Assembly (NCBI RefSeq): GCF_020034665.1
Contig: NZ_JAIQDI010000001.1
Span: 2,604,001 to 2,668,000, forward strand
Direction: 5' to 3'
DNA length: 64,000 nucleotides
Source: Niabella beijingensis
Lineage (GTDB): Bacteria; Bacteroidota; Bacteroidia; Chitinophagales; Chitinophagaceae
Both the position numbers and the translations under genes were made by a program. This document shows, piece after piece, positions 42,584 to 52,127 of this stretch (positions are counted from its first letter, which is position 1; each line of letters begins with the position of its first letter). The notes beneath the pieces were generated by a model, which was given only the letters and a program-made list of their open reading frames with translations, did not search any database and was not told the origin of the DNA.

Positions 42584-44116
42584 TCATTGGATAAGGTATA
42601 ATGCTTTTTCCAGATCGACATCTTTTTTGGTAGTAACATCCTGCGGTGTATATGCAACCGTATAGTCCGGTATTATGCCATGACCATATACCGGATCGTT
42701 CAGTACAGATTTTAAACGCAGCCATGGAAACTCAACAATAATACCAGTGTTGGGCAGGGTCAGGTGTTGCAATGTGCCTCCGCTGCAACCTTCAGAACCA
42801 CCGGCCGTTTCGCGACCGATAAAGAGGACCTTTTTACAATACTTTTTTATAATAGCAGCCGAATGTGCGCCGGAGGAGAATGTGGCTCCATCAATCAATA
42901 CAAACAGGTTGCCATTATAGTGATTGGTTTTGTTTAAGGATGTTTCACCCAGCAACCGACCAAATGCAGGTCTAAAATCGTATTTGTAATGCCCCCCTTC
43001 TATAACCCCGGTTGGTTGAAAGCTCTGGTAAAAGCTTTCGGTCCGTGTTAAATCAAAATAGCGGGCAAACCGGTTTCTGGCCGGATCCGGCACACGGGTC
43101 CAGATAGCACCTACCGTTTGAAACGGTGTGTCTGCCAGATATGTCATAAGATTTGCCGCTATCCTGATATCGCCTCCTGTATTGTGTCTCAGATCAATTA
43201 TGAGGTTTTTGATCCCCCTGGCGTGTATTTCTTCAAATGCTTTTTTGAAAATAGTAGTATCCGTATATTGATAACTGTGTACCTCAAAACAGGCAATAGC
43301 CTTGTTTTTAAAAAAACGTAACGGCAGGTAATCCGTATTTGAGGAAGCGGTCCATCCGGCATAATTTTTTATTTCATTTACAGGTTCCGCCGGAGGAGTT
43401 GCCGAAGACAAGGTATCTACTGATCGTGTTTTTATTTTACCACCGGTTGTCCGAACGGTGATAGCATAGGGCGGGATCCAGTGGTAATACTTATTACAGG
43501 CGTCTTCAAAGCCATCGTATTCACTTAAAAACAGTTCTTTAAAGGTCATATTATTGCCGTCGGCAGCATACAGATCGCTGCCATGTTGTATAATTTCAGA
43601 TACCGGCACACGATTCATGGTCAATAACTCATCGCCTGTAATCAGCTCCCTGGTCTGATGGGTCGTTACCCACACCCTGCCCTCTCTGACGAGGACCTTA
43701 AAAGGCAAATGAGGTGTTCTGTCTGCCGGGGACGGCGTGTAGTTTTGGGAATGTTTTAGCTGCGTGTGTCCGCATTTAAGCGCACTTATAAACGGGTAAA
43801 TGGTGGCGATAAAATCATTCTCCGACATTGGTTTGTCAAGCAACGCTGCCGTGCGCTTATATAGTTGAAGCATACGGTCCTTCGGGGTGTACAAACCAAA
43901 GGCAGGATGTATTTCCTGAATACTGCTCCAGAGAACAGACAGGTCTTCCCGCATGCCTTGGACTGAAAGTAAATTACGGGAATTATTCATCCCCGGGCTA
44001 TTGGTATGGGCGCTCTCCCTGCTATCCGGTTCTTTGCAACCAGCAGTGATAAAAAATGAAATCAAAGCGAAGTTTATGATTTGCAGCAGTATTTTTTTTG
44101 CTGATCCCTTTCTCAT
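42584..44116 (-). CDS. S41-family (C-terminal-processing-like) protease lipoprotein
   Basis: A 510-residue protein with a lipobox (FFITAGC) after MRKGSAKKILL, so it is membrane-anchored in the periplasm. The N-terminal part has the helical region of the family (REDLSVLWSSIQEIHPAFGL). A PDZ-like segment follows (LITGDELLTMNRVPVSEIIQ), then the catalytic domain with LIIDLRHNTGGDIRIAANLM, the nucleophile Ser in LIDGATFSSGAHSAA and the FIGRETAGGSEGCSGG loop. The catalytic Ser is in place; the Lys base of the Ser-Lys dyad is not clear, as in tricorn/IRBP-like S41 forms. It is divergent from the M13 peptidase gene. Confidence 0.87.
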   Translation of the reverse strand: MRKGSAKKILLQIINFALISFFITAGCKEPDSRESAHTNSPGMNNSRNLLSVQGMREDLSVLWSSIQEIHPAFGLYTPKDRMLQLYKRTAALLDKPMSENDFIATIYPFISALKCGHTQLKHSQNYTPSPADRTPHLPFKVLVREGRVWVTTHQTRELITGDELLTMNRVPVSEIIQHGSDLYAADGNNMTFKELFLSEYDGFEDACNKYYHWIPPYAITVRTTGGKIKTRSVDTLSSATPPAEPVNEIKNYAGWTASSNTDYLPLRFFKNKAIACFEVHSYQYTDTTIFKKAFEEIHARGIKNLIIDLRHNTGGDIRIAANLMTYLADTPFQTVGAIWTRVPDPARNRFARYFDLTRTESFYQSFQPTGVIEGGHYKYDFRPAFGRLLGETSLNKTNHYNGNLFVLIDGATFSSGAHSAAIIKKYCKKVLFIGRETAGGSEGCSGGTLQHLTLPNTGIIVEFPWLRLKSVLNDPVYGHGIIPDYTVAYTPQDVTTKKDVDLEKALYLIQ

Positions 44117-44244
44117 GATTGAGTTCCTTTTGAAATGAATAAAGCTACGCGGAAAATCCGGATCAAAGCTATTTTCTGCGGGTTGTTTATTCCGGCCCTG
44201 CTGACGTAGGGTAATAAGATGAGTTATGGCTGGGGCAAATCTTA

Positions 44245-44264
44245 TTTTGCTAATTTTGGCAAAA
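44245..44264 (+). promoter_or_regulatory. promoter element overlapped by an inverted repeat
   Basis: TAATTTTG at 44251-44258 matches TAnnTTTG exactly and is bracketed by TTTTGC (44245-44250) and GCAAAA (44259-44264), which are inverse copies. A regulator binding the arms would cover the -7 element. No TTG is at the usual -33 distance. Confidence 0.4.
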
Positions 44265-44311
44265 CAAATTAATTGGGATCTTGTACCACTGGAATCAACG
44301 GCAATAAAACA

Positions 44312-46339
44312 ATGAAAAACAAGAAGCGGTTTTTTGTCCTGTTACTGCTCCTGCCGCAGGTGCTTCCTGGGCAGACCAAAATAAAAGAAAAAGAACTGTT
44401 TATCGATTTTGCGGCGCGGGATACCACTATTCCTCCCGGCGAGGATTTTTTTCGATATGCCAATGGCCACTGGTTAACCCATACACCGATTCCGGCTACC
44501 GAAACCAAGTGGGGCTCTTTTTATGAATTGAGAGATCTGACGCTGGACCGGCTTCGTGCGGTTATAGAGAAACCCGCTGATCAGCTACAGGAGGAAGGTA
44601 TTGAACAAAAGGTGAATGACCTGTACCGGAGTGGAATGGATACCCTGCGGCTCGAAAAGCTGGGATTTGAGCCGATCCGCCGGCACCTGCTGCGGATCGC
44701 TTCTGTCAGCAATAAGAAGGCACTGATCGGGGAAATTGCTACCGCTTTAAAGATGGGACAATCTGCAGTGATCCGTTTCAGAGCGGATCCGGACGAAAAG
44801 AACAGTGCTGTTATTACCGCACATTTTGATCAGGCTGTTTTGGGTTTGCCGAGCAAGGACTATTACGTAAAAACTGATGCGGCCACAAAGCAGATCCGCC
44901 GGCACTATGCGGATTATATTGCAGCGTTGTTTTCACTCACAGGAGACGACCCGGCCACGGCAAAGCAAAACGCGGGTATTGTGCTGGCGATGGAAACCAG
45001 GCTGGCCAACGCGTCCCGGTATCCCGCCGAATTGCGGATACCGGATTCCAATTATTATAAATATGCCGTTACAACGCTGGATCAGCAATACCCTGCCCTG
45101 CAGTGGAACCTTTTATTGAATGCGTTAGGTATCCGGCAGGATTCCTTGGTACTTGGTCAGCCTGAATTTTACCGGGCCCTTAACGCAATGGTAGCAACAG
45201 CGCCGTTACAGCATTGGAAAATACTGTTGCGGTTTTACGAGATCCATTGTAATGCAGATTTCCTGAGTGCTGCCTTTGTTCAGGCACATTTCCTTTTTTA
45301 TGGGAAGGAACTCACAGGCCAGGAATCCCTGAAGGAACGGTGGAAGACCGTATTGAATGCGATTGATGTAAATTTTGGAGAGGCGTTGGGCCGATTGTAT
45401 GTCAGCAATTATTTTCCTCCTGAGGCAAAAATGCGCATGACCGCTCTGGTAAACAATCTGCAGAAAACGTATCAGGAACGGCTTCAGACGCTGGACTGGA
45501 TGAGCGACAGCACCCGGCAAAAGGCAATTGCCAAGCTGAATGCCTTTATAAAAAAGATCGGGTATCCCGATGTGTGGACCGATTACGGATTCCTGAAAAT
45601 TGACCGGCATGCCTATCTGGCAAATATAGCGGCCTGCAGGGCCTTTGAATTCAGAAAGAACTGCGCTAAAATAGGCAAACCCACGGACAGGACCGAATGG
45701 CACATGACGCCCCCTACCATTGATGCTTACTATAATGCCCAGCACAATGAGATTGTTTTTCCGGCAGGCATCCTGCAGCCGCCTTTCTTTTTTATGAACG
45801 CGGATGATGCGGTAAATTACGGAGCGATCGGTACGGCCATTGGTCATGAAATGACACATGGATTTGACGACGAAGGACGGCAGTACGATGCGGAGGGAAA
45901 CCTGCGCAACTGGTGGTCTTCGGGGGATGCGGCCCGGTTTGTGCAGAAAGCACAAATGGTAATCGACCAGTACAATCATTCCAAAATATTGGACAGCCTG
46001 CCTGTGAACGGGGTGCTGACATTGGGAGAAAACATTGCGGATATCGGTGGTCTCGCGATCGCCTATGAGGCGTTTAAAAAAACAGAGCAGGGCAAAGGTG
46101 ATCAGCGGATAGACGGACTAACTCCCGATGAGCGTTTCTTCCTGTCCTATGCGCGGATCTGGCGGATAAAGAATACGCCCGGAACTGCCCGCCTGCGGCT
46201 GAGCACGGATAAACATGCGCCTGAAAAATACAGGGTCAACAACCCGTTGTCCGATTTTACACCTTTTTATAAAACGTTCAAGGTACAGCCCGGACAAGGA
46301 ATGTATCGGCCGGAGCCGCTCCGGGTTCACATCTGGTAA
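44312..46339 (+). CDS. M13-family zinc metallopeptidase (neprilysin-like)
   Basis: A 675-residue secreted peptidase. The ATG at 44312 gives signal MKNKKRFFVLLLLLPQVLPG then Q; the frame continues upstream to a TTG at 44273 that is unlikely. The N-terminal M13 domain starts with PPGEDFFRYANGHWL. The zinc site is IGHEMTHGFDDEGRQYDAEG, with His about 512 and 516 and catalytic Glu 513; the third ligand is Glu in LGENIADIGGLAIAYEAF. Other hallmarks are DAYYNAQHNEIVFPAGILQP and the C-terminal MYRPEPLRVHIW. M13 enzymes cleave peptides up to about 40 residues. Followed by a strong terminator. Confidence 0.93.
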   Translation: MKNKKRFFVLLLLLPQVLPGQTKIKEKELFIDFAARDTTIPPGEDFFRYANGHWLTHTPIPATETKWGSFYELRDLTLDRLRAVIEKPADQLQEEGIEQKVNDLYRSGMDTLRLEKLGFEPIRRHLLRIASVSNKKALIGEIATALKMGQSAVIRFRADPDEKNSAVITAHFDQAVLGLPSKDYYVKTDAATKQIRRHYADYIAALFSLTGDDPATAKQNAGIVLAMETRLANASRYPAELRIPDSNYYKYAVTTLDQQYPALQWNLLLNALGIRQDSLVLGQPEFYRALNAMVATAPLQHWKILLRFYEIHCNADFLSAAFVQAHFLFYGKELTGQESLKERWKTVLNAIDVNFGEALGRLYVSNYFPPEAKMRMTALVNNLQKTYQERLQTLDWMSDSTRQKAIAKLNAFIKKIGYPDVWTDYGFLKIDRHAYLANIAACRAFEFRKNCAKIGKPTDRTEWHMTPPTIDAYYNAQHNEIVFPAGILQPPFFFMNADDAVNYGAIGTAIGHEMTHGFDDEGRQYDAEGNLRNWWSSGDAARFVQKAQMVIDQYNHSKILDSLPVNGVLTLGENIADIGGLAIAYEAFKKTEQGKGDQRIDGLTPDERFFLSYARIWRIKNTPGTARLRLSTDKHAPEKYRVNNPLSDFTPFYKTFKVQPGQGMYRPEPLRVHIW

Positions 46340-46353
46340 TGGAACATAAGAAG

Positions 46354-46380
46354 AAAAGCGGGCATTTCTGCCCGCTTTTT
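46354..46380 (+). terminator. rho-independent terminator
   Basis: AGCGGGCA (46357-46364) and TGCCCGCT (46369-46376) pair perfectly around TTTC with five T at the end of the tract. It ends the M13 peptidase transcript. Confidence 0.92.
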
Positions 46381-46404
46381 GTTACAGAAAAAACAGTGTA
46401 GGCA

Positions 46405-46661
46405 TTACAATTTCTTCTGATAAAAACTGCATTTGATTTTGCAGGAAGGAGCGGTGCTAAGGAAACGATAAGGAACATAATTCCCTTCGGCATCATAGTA
46501 TTCGGCCAGCAGCTGTTTTGCACTGTCAATGCTTATTTCTCCGCCTGCTCCGGAAATTTCTCCCGGCGGTCAAAAACCCTTGCTGCAGCACCGGCTGCCG
46601 GTGATTTGAAGTTTATAAAAATATAAGTATTATTGCCTCCGATATCGCCGAAACGGATCAA
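46405..46661 (-). pseudogene. C-terminal relic of an unidentified protein
   Basis: On the minus strand from 46661 the frame reads LIRFGDIGGNNTYIFINFKS then PAAGAAARVFDRR, after which a stop and a one-frame change lead to EISIDSAKQLLAEYYDAEGN and YVPYRFLSTAPSCKIKC, ending KKL at the TAA at 46405. The two halves join with a single frameshift near 46565, and the first half is preceded directly by a stop. It therefore looks like the last 85 or so residues of a lost gene. No family recognised. It lies between the M13 peptidase and the polysaccharide-utilization sigma gene. Confidence 0.5.
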
Positions 46662-46675
46662 TTAATTACGTCAAA

Positions 46676-47272
46676 ATGGGTCTAACATCACTCTCTGGTG
46701 AAAAGGAGTTGCTGGTAAAAATTGCGGAGGGAGATAAACAAGCGTTTACAACATTGTTTAATCACTACCAGGGATTCGTATTCGGTTTTGGAAAGCGGCT
46801 GACCCGCTCGGACGAGCTGGCCCTTGATATTGTACAGGAGGTATTTTTAAAGTTATGGCAGTCCCGGAAGACCCTGGCCGGAATTGAGGTCTTTGGCGCT
46901 TATCTGAACCGGCTGGTCCGGAATCACTCATTGAATGTACTGCGCACATTGTCCCGGCAGATTCAGCCGGAGCAGGATCTGGGCCTTGCGGAAATTCCGG
47001 AGGATACCACGTTAAAACAGATCGACTATCAGGAAATAGTAAAAGTGGTTGCGGAAGTGGTAGACACACTCCCTCCGCAGCAGCGGCTGGCCTATCAGCT
47101 TTGTCACCAGCAGGGACTCAAATATGAGGAAGCCGCGGAAAAAATGCAAATTTCTCCAAAAACGGTCCATGTACATATGAAATACGCCCTTGCCCGGATC
47201 CGCGAGCACCTGAAAAGGAATTCAATAGGATATCCTGCGCTTATTTTTTTGCTGTTGCGGGAGATAAACTGA
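46676..47272 (+). CDS. FecI-like ECF sigma factor
   Basis: A 198-residue sigma factor of the Bacteroides expansion type. Region 2: AFTTLFNHYQGFVFGFGKRL, ALDIVQEVFLKLWQSRKTL, FGAYLNRLVRNHSLNVLRTL. Region 4: LPPQQRLAYQLCHQQGLKYE and MQISPKTVHVHMKYALARIR. It leads the polysaccharide-utilization locus, 101 bp before the FecR gene. The spacer after its stop has an 11-A run. In such loci the sigma factor is held by FecR until SusC signals substrate binding. Confidence 0.92.
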   Translation: MGLTSLSGEKELLVKIAEGDKQAFTTLFNHYQGFVFGFGKRLTRSDELALDIVQEVFLKLWQSRKTLAGIEVFGAYLNRLVRNHSLNVLRTLSRQIQPEQDLGLAEIPEDTTLKQIDYQEIVKVVAEVVDTLPPQQRLAYQLCHQQGLKYEEAAEKMQISPKTVHVHMKYALARIREHLKRNSIGYPALIFLLLREIN

Positions 47273-47373
47273 CGCCTTAAAAAAAAAAATCATTTTGATT
47301 ACCCCGGCCTGATGTAAAAGGTGTCAATTATATTATAAGGCGGGATTGATCATTATACGTTCAATAAACGAAG

Positions 47374-48564
47374 ATGAATAAAAGCAGATCCAGGCTCCGG
47401 GAGTTGTTGAACCGCTACCTGTCCGGAAGCGGGTTAACCGAAATTGAAGTGGCTGAATTATGGGGCTTTATAGATGACCCGCTGTATGCATGGGAGCTGA
47501 AAGCATTGCTGGGCCAGGCATTTGAGCATCAAACGGATGACCATCCTCTTACTGACAGCCAGCGAAGGAATGTGCTGAACCGTATTTTTGAAAAGGAGGA
47601 TAGCCGGAAGTTTCGGAAGCGATGGGTATATCAGTGGCCGCGTTTTGCTGCCGGTATCGCTGCTGTGTTTGCCATTGTATGGGTAAGCGTTTACCTGTTC
47701 AAAACATCGGACACGGGCGTTCCGGATAAAAGCCATCCTGCCGTTCGGGTTACAGACGTTGCACCGGGTAAAGTGGGCGCCACGCTTACATTGTCAAACG
47801 GTAAAACGATCCGGCTGGGAGCAGTGGCCAACGGAGAAATTGCTGAGGAGAACGGGATCCGGATCCTTAAAACAGACGACGGACAGCTGGTCTATGAAAT
47901 GGGATCCAATACCGCGGATACAGAACACATCAATACCCTGAGCACGACGGCAGGTGAGACCTATTGCATTGTCTTACCCGATCGCTCAAAAATATGGATG
48001 AACGCGGCTTCCGGTTTAACCTACAAGACAGGGCTTTTTGAGAAAGGGGTGCGGAAGGTGCGGCTGGAGGGAGAGGCTTATTTTGAAGTAGCCAAGGACG
48101 CCGCCCATCCTTTTATCGTGGAAACCGGGGGACAACAGGCGGAAGTACTGGGCACCCATTTTAATATTAATGCTTACAGAGAGGAAGGGAACGTAAAAAC
48201 AACCCTGCTGGAGGGGCGTGTAAAGGTGGCGGGTAACGGAATGGAAAAGATCATTAAGCCGGGCGAGCAGGCCGAGCTGGTTGCCGGGCGTATTAAAGTG
48301 AGGACCGTACAAACAGCGGATGTTATCGCCTGGAAGAACGGCTTTTTCAGCTTTGATAATGAGGATCTGGAAGCCGTAATGATGAAGATAGCAAGGTGGT
48401 ATAAGGTCCGGGTGCAGTTTGATGCGCCGTCATTGAGGCAGGAGACCTTTTACGGAAGTGTAAGCCGCTTTGAAAATATCTCCACGGTGTTGAATGCCCT
48501 GGAGCGTACAGGAGTAGTTACTTTTCAGGTGGAAGGGAATACCGTTACTGTTAAAAAGAAATAA
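47374..48564 (+). CDS. FecR-family anti-sigma factor
   Basis: A 396-residue protein. Cytosolic N-terminal domain about 1-85 (LNRYLSGSGLTEIEVAELWG), one membrane helix about 93-112 (FAAGIAAVFAIVWVSVYLF), then a periplasmic FecR domain about 180-290 (YCIVLPDRSKIWMNAASGLT, RLEGEAYFEVAKDAAHPFIV, VLGTHFNINAY, TTLLEGRVKV) and a C-terminal DUF4974 domain (FSFDNEDLEAVMMKIARWYK). It transmits the SusC STN signal to the sigma factor. The 247-bp region before SusC contains a large hairpin. Confidence 0.92.
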   Translation: MNKSRSRLRELLNRYLSGSGLTEIEVAELWGFIDDPLYAWELKALLGQAFEHQTDDHPLTDSQRRNVLNRIFEKEDSRKFRKRWVYQWPRFAAGIAAVFAIVWVSVYLFKTSDTGVPDKSHPAVRVTDVAPGKVGATLTLSNGKTIRLGAVANGEIAEENGIRILKTDDGQLVYEMGSNTADTEHINTLSTTAGETYCIVLPDRSKIWMNAASGLTYKTGLFEKGVRKVRLEGEAYFEVAKDAAHPFIVETGGQQAEVLGTHFNINAYREEGNVKTTLLEGRVKVAGNGMEKIIKPGEQAELVAGRIKVRTVQTADVIAWKNGFFSFDNEDLEAVMMKIARWYKVRVQFDAPSLRQETFYGSVSRFENISTVLNALERTGVVTFQVEGNTVTVKKK

Positions 48565-48752
48565 CAGATGCCGGTTTGCGATAAAGAAGACCGGCTATTT
48601 GCGCCATACAGAATGATTTTAAACCAACTAAAAATGAAAAGGAACGATGAATGCCATTTCCCTGATGAGGGGAGAATATCAAAGTAAAAGGACTCCGACA
48701 GCCATCGAAGCCCTTTTAAAATCTGTTTGCTGAAACCATTATTTCAAAACAA

Positions 48753-48794
48753 GCGCCCGTACCGCATTCCGCTAAAAATACAGGTACGGAGCGC
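48753..48794 (+). other. stable hairpin directly before the SusC start
   Basis: CCGTACC (48757-48763) pairs with GGTACGG (48783-48789), and beyond a single bulged A at 48790 GCGC (48753-48756) pairs with GCGC (48791-48794). The loop is 19 nt. The base of the stem is 17 nt before the ATG at 48812, so it could control translation or stability of the SusC message. Confidence 0.55.
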
Positions 48795-48811
48795 CATTAA
48801 CAGACCATCAA

Positions 48812-51800
48812 ATGTATAAAAAAAATACACAACAACTTTGCGTGCCGCCAAGCTGCATTAAAAAAATGCTACGGATCATGAAGCTGACAACTGTCTTATT
48901 AATCATCACATTTATGGAGGTAAGTGCTGCATCACATGGCCAGCACCTTACCATTTCCAACAGGAATATCAGCCTGAGCCGGGTAATCAGTGAAATAAGG
49001 ACACAAACGGGTTACGGAGTGCTTATTTCAACAACAAGATTTAAAACAGACCAGAAGCTAAACCTGAATTTCAGGAATGCACCCCTGCGGGAAGTACTGA
49101 ATAAAATTACCGGAGAGATGGGGCTGACTTACACAATCGAAGACAGGACCATTGTGATCCGGCCCCGGCCCTTGCAGGACGCAGGTGTTATTCCTGTTGC
49201 CGCAGCCCCAATAGTTATTTCGGGGAAGGTTACCGACGAAAGCGGTCAGCCGCTCCAGGGGGTAACGGTTACCGTGCGCAGTTCGGGCAGCTCGGTGGTC
49301 ACGGATGCCCGGGGTGCATACAGGGTGCAGGTGGCGGATAAGAACGACCTGCTGACATTTTCTTATGTGGGTTATATAACGGTTGACGCTCAGGTAAACA
49401 AAGGCGGGGAGATCAATATGACATTGAGGCCGCAGAAAAATGAGCTCGATGAGATCGTTGTGATCGGGTACGGGACCGCTACAAAAAGGGATCTTACAGG
49501 GGCTTCGGCCCGGGTGCGCTCCGAGGAAATCAATGCGATCCCTGCAGCCAACGTATTACAGGCACTGTCCGGGCGTGCTTCCGGTGTACAGGTGTTGCAG
49601 AACAACGGATCTCCGGGAGGAGGCGTTAGTGTCCGTATCCGGGGCGCCAACTCTATTCAGGGAAGCAATGAACCCCTGTATGTGGTAGACGGGTTCCCGG
49701 TTTCCGGAAACAATCCTACTGTTATCAACAATACAGATATAGAAAGCATCGATATCCTTAAGGATGCTTCTGCTACGGCTATTTATGGTTCCCGCGGCGC
49801 CAACGGCGTAGTACTCATTACCACCAAACGGGGAAAGGCCGGCCGGACGAGGATCGATTTTGAAAGCAGCTACAGCATTCAATCGCTGCGCAAGAAACTC
49901 GACCTGATGAATGCGAAGGAATACGCGCTGTTTTACAACGAACAGGCAGCTAATGATAAACTGGATCCTTATTTTACACAGGAACAAATAGACGGTTTTG
50001 GCGAGGGGTACGACTGGCAGGGACTGGTATTTACAAAAGCACCGATGACGCAGAACAGTCTTACGGTAAGCGGAGGGAATGATAAGACGCAGTTCTCGCT
50101 TTCCGGAAGTGTTTTTTCTCAGGATGGCATTATTAAAGGCAGCGATTATAAACGGTATTCGCTTCATACCAACCTTCAGCATACGATCAGTGAAAAATTC
50201 AATGTTACTTTTTCCGGAACCTTCTCCCGGTTAAAGACCGGTCGCAAGGATAGTGAGGCCGGGGTCCGGGGGGCCTCTATGATCGCCTCTTCAATTTCGG
50301 CACCACCCACCCTCACTCCTTACAAAGAGGAGGGCACTTACACGGTGTTGGCGGGCGCCTACCCTTTTGTTGCACCGGATATGGTGAACCCACTTAATTT
50401 CATTAATGAACAGTCAAAGATCACAAAGGCCAATGTAGTGCTTGCCAATGCGGCCATTAATTATCACCCGGTAAAAGACCTGACCATAAAAGTACTGGGC
50501 GGTATAGAAAACCGCGACGACCGCACGGATACGTATACCAGCACCAATTTTGTCAACTCCCTGGGTGTGGCCGATGTGAGCACCAGCCAGTTTACCAGCC
50601 TACTGAATGAAAATACGATCACGTATGATAAAAGGATCAATGACCATCATATCACCGCGTTGGCGGGTCTTACCTACCAGGATTTTTTAACCACATCGTT
50701 AAGTGCCAGGGGTACGGGTTTTCTCAGTGATATTTCCGGGACCAATGACCTGGGTTCTGCCGGCGCGCCCGGTGTCCCGCAATCGAATTATGCAAAATCC
50801 GTATTACTATCTGCGTTGGCACGGGTTAATTACAACTATGGCAGCAAATACCTGGCAACAGTAAGCTTCCGCAGAGACGGGTCGTCCCGTTACAGCACGG
50901 GCAATAAATGGGGGAGTTTTCCTTCCGCGGCCCTCGCCTGGCGGATATCACAGGAGCCCTTTATGAAAACGGTCGGGTTTATTTCTGATCTGAAACTGCG
51001 GGCCAGCTGGGGTTATACTGGAAGCCAGGCGATCAGCCCGTATGCTACGCTGAGCCTGCTGTATTCGGGCAAGACGGTTTTTGGCGACGGACTGGCCACT
51101 ACCTATGCTCCGGATGTCACGCTGCCCGGCGATCTCAAATGGGAGACCACGGAGCAAAAAGATATCGGCTTTGATATCGGCCTGTTTGAGAACCGGCTGA
51201 TCATTACGGCAGATTATTACATAAAAAATACCCGGGACCTGCTCAATTCCGTGAAGCTGCCGTCATCGATGGGATTTACCAGTACCATACAAAATGTAGG
51301 GAAAATAAGGAACAACGGATTTGAACTGGGTATCGATGCGCAGGTGCTTACAGGTGCATTCAAATGGAACCTGGCGCCCAATATTTCCTTCAACCGGAAC
51401 AAAGTAGTTAAACTCTACGGCGGGGAAGATATCCTGGGCCATAACATTGGCCTGCTGATCGTGAATGACTATAGTAATATTCTGAGGGAAGGTCGCCCGG
51501 TGGGCCAGTTCTGGGGATATGTGGAAGAAGGGTATACCGACCAGGGGCAGATCAGATTTAAAGATCTGAACGGAGACGGAGCCATTACTGCTGACGATAA
51601 AACCTATATCGGTGACCCCAATCCCGATTTTACTTATGGTCTGAATTCCGCCTTCTCCTATAAAAACCTTTCATTAACTCTTTTTCTGCAGGGATCAAAA
51701 GGGAACGATATTTTTAATACCAGCGCTATTGGCAATACCATGGATTATGGATATGGGGTGAACATGCCCAAAGAAGTATATTATAATCACTGGACGCCTG

Positions 51801-52108
51801 ATAACCCCAATGCAAAATATCCCAGGATCAGCTACAACACCGGGGTGAGGGTTTCGGACCGGTTCGTGGAAGACGGATCGTATATGCGGCTTAAAAATAT
51901 TGAATTGGGTTATAGTCTGCCTGTGCAGCAATGGCACCTTAGCTGGCTGCAACGGCTGCAGGCCTATGTAAGCGGACAAAACCTGCTTACGTTTACCAAA
52001 TATTCCTGGTGGGATCCGGAAGTGAATTCCCAGGGATCCATTGGGTATGATTTCCATACCTATCCCGTAGCCCGTTCCATCACTTTTGGCATACGTGCCG
52101 GATTTTAA
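48812..52108 (+). CDS. SusC-like TonB-dependent receptor with STN signalling domain
   Basis: A 1098-residue outer-membrane importer. The first ATG is followed by a typical Chitinophagaceae leader (CIKKMLRIMKLTTVLLIIT) and a signal sequence. About 45-118 is an STN domain (NRNISLSRVISEIRTQTGYG, NAPLREVLNKITGEMGLTYT), the part that talks to FecR. About 135-215 is a carboxypeptidase-regulatory domain, then the plug (DEIVVIGYGTATKRDLTGAS, LYVVDGFPVSGNN, DIESIDILKDASATAIYGSR) and the barrel to the end. It pairs with SusD at 52128 (19-bp gap). The hairpin before it may tune expression. Confidence 0.95.
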   Translation: MYKKNTQQLCVPPSCIKKMLRIMKLTTVLLIITFMEVSAASHGQHLTISNRNISLSRVISEIRTQTGYGVLISTTRFKTDQKLNLNFRNAPLREVLNKITGEMGLTYTIEDRTIVIRPRPLQDAGVIPVAAAPIVISGKVTDESGQPLQGVTVTVRSSGSSVVTDARGAYRVQVADKNDLLTFSYVGYITVDAQVNKGGEINMTLRPQKNELDEIVVIGYGTATKRDLTGASARVRSEEINAIPAANVLQALSGRASGVQVLQNNGSPGGGVSVRIRGANSIQGSNEPLYVVDGFPVSGNNPTVINNTDIESIDILKDASATAIYGSRGANGVVLITTKRGKAGRTRIDFESSYSIQSLRKKLDLMNAKEYALFYNEQAANDKLDPYFTQEQIDGFGEGYDWQGLVFTKAPMTQNSLTVSGGNDKTQFSLSGSVFSQDGIIKGSDYKRYSLHTNLQHTISEKFNVTFSGTFSRLKTGRKDSEAGVRGASMIASSISAPPTLTPYKEEGTYTVLAGAYPFVAPDMVNPLNFINEQSKITKANVVLANAAINYHPVKDLTIKVLGGIENRDDRTDTYTSTNFVNSLGVADVSTSQFTSLLNENTITYDKRINDHHITALAGLTYQDFLTTSLSARGTGFLSDISGTNDLGSAGAPGVPQSNYAKSVLLSALARVNYNYGSKYLATVSFRRDGSSRYSTGNKWGSFPSAALAWRISQEPFMKTVGFISDLKLRASWGYTGSQAISPYATLSLLYSGKTVFGDGLATTYAPDVTLPGDLKWETTEQKDIGFDIGLFENRLIITADYYIKNTRDLLNSVKLPSSMGFTSTIQNVGKIRNNGFELGIDAQVLTGAFKWNLAPNISFNRNKVVKLYGGEDILGHNIGLLIVNDYSNILREGRPVGQFWGYVEEGYTDQGQIRFKDLNGDGAITADDKTYIGDPNPDFTYGLNSAFSYKNLSLTLFLQGSKGNDIFNTSAIGNTMDYGYGVNMPKEVYYNHWTPDNPNAKYPRISYNTGVRVSDRFVEDGSYMRLKNIELGYSLPVQQWHLSWLQRLQAYVSGQNLLTFTKYSWWDPEVNSQGSIGYDFHTYPVARSITFGIRAGF

Positions 52109-52127
52109 ACATTAAAAACGTCTTGCA

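Noticed and set aside
45206..45979. Minus-strand open frame of 257 codons inside the M13 peptidase gene
   Set aside because: It overlaps the conserved zinc-binding region on the other strand and shows shadow-type composition.
47273..47342. CGCCTTA/TAAGGCG inverted pair around a poly-A run between the sigma and FecR genes
   Set aside because: Only 7 bp arms separated by 56 bases; likely coincidental.
48661..48710. CTGATGAG followed by CGAAG, reminiscent of a hammerhead ribozyme core
   Set aside because: The conserved GAAA is missing at the right place and stems II and III cannot be drawn.
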